A stretch of 6,884 nt of DNA from Dethiosulfatibacter sp. GTDB lineage: Bacteria > Bacillota > Clostridia > Tissierellales > Dethiosulfatibacteraceae. The notes below the pieces were generated by a model, which made no database searches, was not told where the DNA came from, and was given only the letters and a program-made list of their open reading frames with translations. The stretch lies in the NCBI GenBank assembly GCA_030591825.1, contig JAUVAG010000061.1, positions 1 through 6,884 of the forward strand, in the 5' to 3' direction. Below, one piece after another: positions 5,211 through 6,884 of the stretch; positions within the stretch are counted from its first letter, which is position 1, and each line of letters opens with the position of its first letter. Made by a program: the position numbers and the translations under genes.

Positions 5211-6521
5211 ATGAACGAATTTACTAGCTTGGGAATAGCAGTTCTTGTAGGACTATTTGCAGGAAAGCTTATTAACAAGGTCAAAATTCCTAGTGTAGCC
5301 GGTTATATTATCGCAGGGCTTATACTTGGAGTATCAGGATTTAATATTACAAACTCAGTATTACTGGACAAACTGTCCTTTATCAGTGATTTTGCACTGG
5401 GAATAATAGCATTCAATATTGGTAGTGAATTTGAAATCCCCCTTATTAAAAAACTGGGAAAATCAATATTCATAATCGCATTTTTCGAATCTTTCATTGC
5501 TTTTGCACTTGTAACGGGTGCATTGCTGGCCCTGGGTCAAAGTATAGCAAATGCACTTGTACTTGGAGCCGTTGCAGCAGCCACGGCACCTGCAGCAACA
5601 ACTATGGTTCTTAGAGAGCTTAAGGCAAAAGGTCCTCTTACATCAACACTCCTTGGAGTAGTCGCTGTAGACGATGCAATATGTTTGATGATATTCTCAG
5701 TTTCATCGGCCATAGCCAAAGTTTTCATAAAACATGAAGCACTGACAGTGACAAAGGTTCTATTGCTTCCCTTGATGGAGATTGTTCTTTCACTTCTTGT
5801 TGGAGCTGTAATAGGATTTTGTCTTTCATATATCCTTAATAAAGAAAGAAGAAGCGTAGACGTACTTTCATATATACTTGGTGCAATACTTATTTTAATA
5901 GGAATCACAACTACTTTCCATTTATCTGCACTGTTGTCTGCAATGGCCATGGGTGTAATAGTGGCAAACCTTGTTCCCGACAACAGATATGCATTTGAAC
6001 AAATTGAAATTTTTTCAACACCAATCGTTTCAATATTTTTCATCCTTGCAGGCTCAAGGCTCAACATTTCAATGATACCTCAACTTGGACTTGTAGGATT
6101 TGTATATTTTGCAGTAAGAATCATAGGAAAAACAGCAGGTGCTTCACTAGGAGCATTTATTTCAAAATCATCCACGACTGTCAAGAAATACATCGGTTTC
6201 GGTCTTTACTCTCAGGTGGGGGTTGCAGTTGGTCTTGCAATCAGCGTTAGCCGTGAATTTGCAGGAACTGATCTTGGAGACATAGTAATCACAATCCTCC
6301 TTGCAACTACAATACTAACTGAAGTAATAGGACCTATAGCAACAAAGACAGCAATAATAAATGCTGGAGAAAGCCAGTTGCACCGACCTAAGATCAAAAA
6401 AGAAACCGGCAATATAGAAAAAAGCGACAACAAACAAAAATCAAGTCTAAAAGAAAAATTCAGTAGAAAAAATAAATCCAAAAATAAAGAAAAAGCCAAC
6501 AACGATAAAAAGGCTATTTAG
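5211..6521 (+). CDS. CPA2-family cation:proton antiporter
   Basis: This 436-residue membrane protein exchanges Na+ or K+ for protons across the cell membrane, as in the monovalent cation:proton antiporter-2 family. Residues 1-385 hold about 12-13 hydrophobic segments. Family marks are the IPSVAGYIIAGLILG helix (26-40), TAPAAT (125-130) in the unwound-helix region, the Asp-Asp ion site in VVAVDDA (D154-D155), and R303/K307 in VRIIGKTAG, equivalent to the late-helix lysine of electrogenic antiporters. The DD pair favours electrogenic Na+/H+-type exchange over the QD arrangement of Kef K+ channels, although the ion is not proven. Residues 391-436 are a hydrophilic, lysine-rich tail in place of the RCK/TrkA-N domain of KefB/C. 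The start has AGAAGG (5196-5201) 9 nt upstream. The gene stands alone, with a spacer of almost 700 bp before it and a terminator directly after it. Confidence 0.93.
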   Translation: MNEFTSLGIAVLVGLFAGKLINKVKIPSVAGYIIAGLILGVSGFNITNSVLLDKLSFISDFALGIIAFNIGSEFEIPLIKKLGKSIFIIAFFESFIAFALVTGALLALGQSIANALVLGAVAAATAPAATTMVLRELKAKGPLTSTLLGVVAVDDAICLMIFSVSSAIAKVFIKHEALTVTKVLLLPLMEIVLSLLVGAVIGFCLSYILNKERRSVDVLSYILGAILILIGITTTFHLSALLSAMAMGVIVANLVPDNRYAFEQIEIFSTPIVSIFFILAGSRLNISMIPQLGLVGFVYFAVRIIGKTAGASLGAFISKSSTTVKKYIGFGLYSQVGVAVGLAISVSREFAGTDLGDIVITILLATTILTEVIGPIATKTAIINAGESQLHRPKIKKETGNIEKSDNKQKSSLKEKFSRKNKSKNKEKANNDKKAI

Positions 6522-6528
6522 ACAACAC

Positions 6529-6574
6529 AAAAAAACAGAAACACGCTGATTTTCCAGCGTGTTTCTGTTTTTTT
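6529..6574. terminator. Bidirectional intrinsic terminator between antiporter and recR
   Basis: A perfect 20-bp inverted repeat (6529-6548 with 6555-6574) has a 6-nt loop, ATTTTC. The core ACAGAAACACGCTG is flanked by seven A:T pairs, which supply a T-run on both strands. It begins 7 nt after the antiporter stop codon and lies 14 nt beyond the recR stop codon, so it serves both convergent genes. Confidence 0.95.
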
Positions 6575-6588
6575 GACTAGTTATTTAA

Positions 6589-6884
6589 TTAGAGTTCAGT
6601 TCTGCCCTCGAGAGCCTTAACAAGGGTTACCTCGTCTGTATACTCAATATCTCCACCAATAGGAATTCCGTGGGCTATTCTTGTTACCTTTATGCCCATT
6701 GGCTTTACAAGCCTTGCTATGTACATGGCTGTAGCCTCACCTTCAATGGTTGGGTTTGTGGCAAGGATTATCTCCTGTACCTTTTCATTAAGCCTTGTTA
6801 TGAGTCCTTTGATATTTATTTCATCAGGACCTATTCCATCAATTGGTGATATGGTTCCATGAAGTACATGGTAGTATCCCTTGA
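6589..6884 (-). CDS. recR: Recombination mediator RecR, C-terminal half (partial)
   Basis: RecR works with RecO (and RecF) to load RecA onto SSB-coated single-stranded DNA during recombinational repair. The visible 97 residues are the C-terminal half of a protein usually about 200 residues long; the N-terminal HhH and zinc-finger parts lie beyond the right edge. Highly characteristic motifs are [19 protein letters not shown] at the start of the visible part, [20 protein letters not shown] (Toprim core with its conserved glutamate), [20 protein letters not shown], and the C-terminal end [12 protein letters not shown]. The reading frame is intact to a TAA at 6589-6591. The gene is convergent with the antiporter, and transcription ends at the shared terminator. 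In many Bacillota recR follows dnaX and a YbaB-type gene, which would be expected to the right of this window. Confidence 0.97.
   Translation of the reverse strand, partial: KGYYHVLHGTISPIDGIGPDEINIKGLITRLNEKVQEIILATNPTIEGEATAMYIARLVKPMGIKVTRIAHGIPIGGDIEYTDEVTLVKALEGRTEL

Noticed and set aside
5537..6067. 176-residue antisense open frame inside the antiporter gene
   Set aside because: The sense strand encodes a clear antiporter across the entire interval; the antisense product lacks recognisable motifs and start signals.

Overview
The window looks like a chromosomal segment of a low-GC Bacillota, most likely an anaerobic member of the Clostridia. The sequence is strongly AT-rich, has A/T-ending codons, AGGAG-type ribosome binding sites and sigma-A-like TTGaca/TATAcT promoters, and its proteins belong to families common in clostridia. 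This placement is an inference; no rRNA or lineage marker is present.

Layout from left to right: a leftward EamA/DMT-type membrane transporter (94-999) and a rightward YjiH-like membrane protein (1155-2462) are divergent and share a 155-bp control region with two well-formed promoters. A Fur-box-like palindrome overlaps the YjiH-side promoter. A rightward DEAD-box RNA helicase (2577-4049) with a long basic disordered tail has its own promoter, whose spacer carries an exact DnaA-box consensus. It converges on a leftward NifU/IscU-type iron-sulfur scaffold gene (4138-4512), and the two share a bidirectional terminator.

A gene-poor stretch of about 700 bp follows (4513-5210). It holds a long interrupted inverted repeat beside the scaffold gene, a 64-bp tandem repeat (two full copies and one partial) built from the same arm sequence, and a leftward stretch that reads like a decayed protein-coding fragment. 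This is the least explained part of the window. Next comes a rightward CPA2-type cation:proton antiporter with an Asp-Asp ion site and a lysine-rich tail (5211-6521), then a perfect 20-bp bidirectional terminator, then the 3' half of leftward recR (6589 to the window edge).

The genes do not form a pathway or operon. They are single units in alternating orientation: membrane transport, RNA remodelling, Fe-S assembly, ion homeostasis and recombinational repair. I see no convincing new multi-gene system. The most notable non-genic structure is the repeat cluster at 4525-4771.
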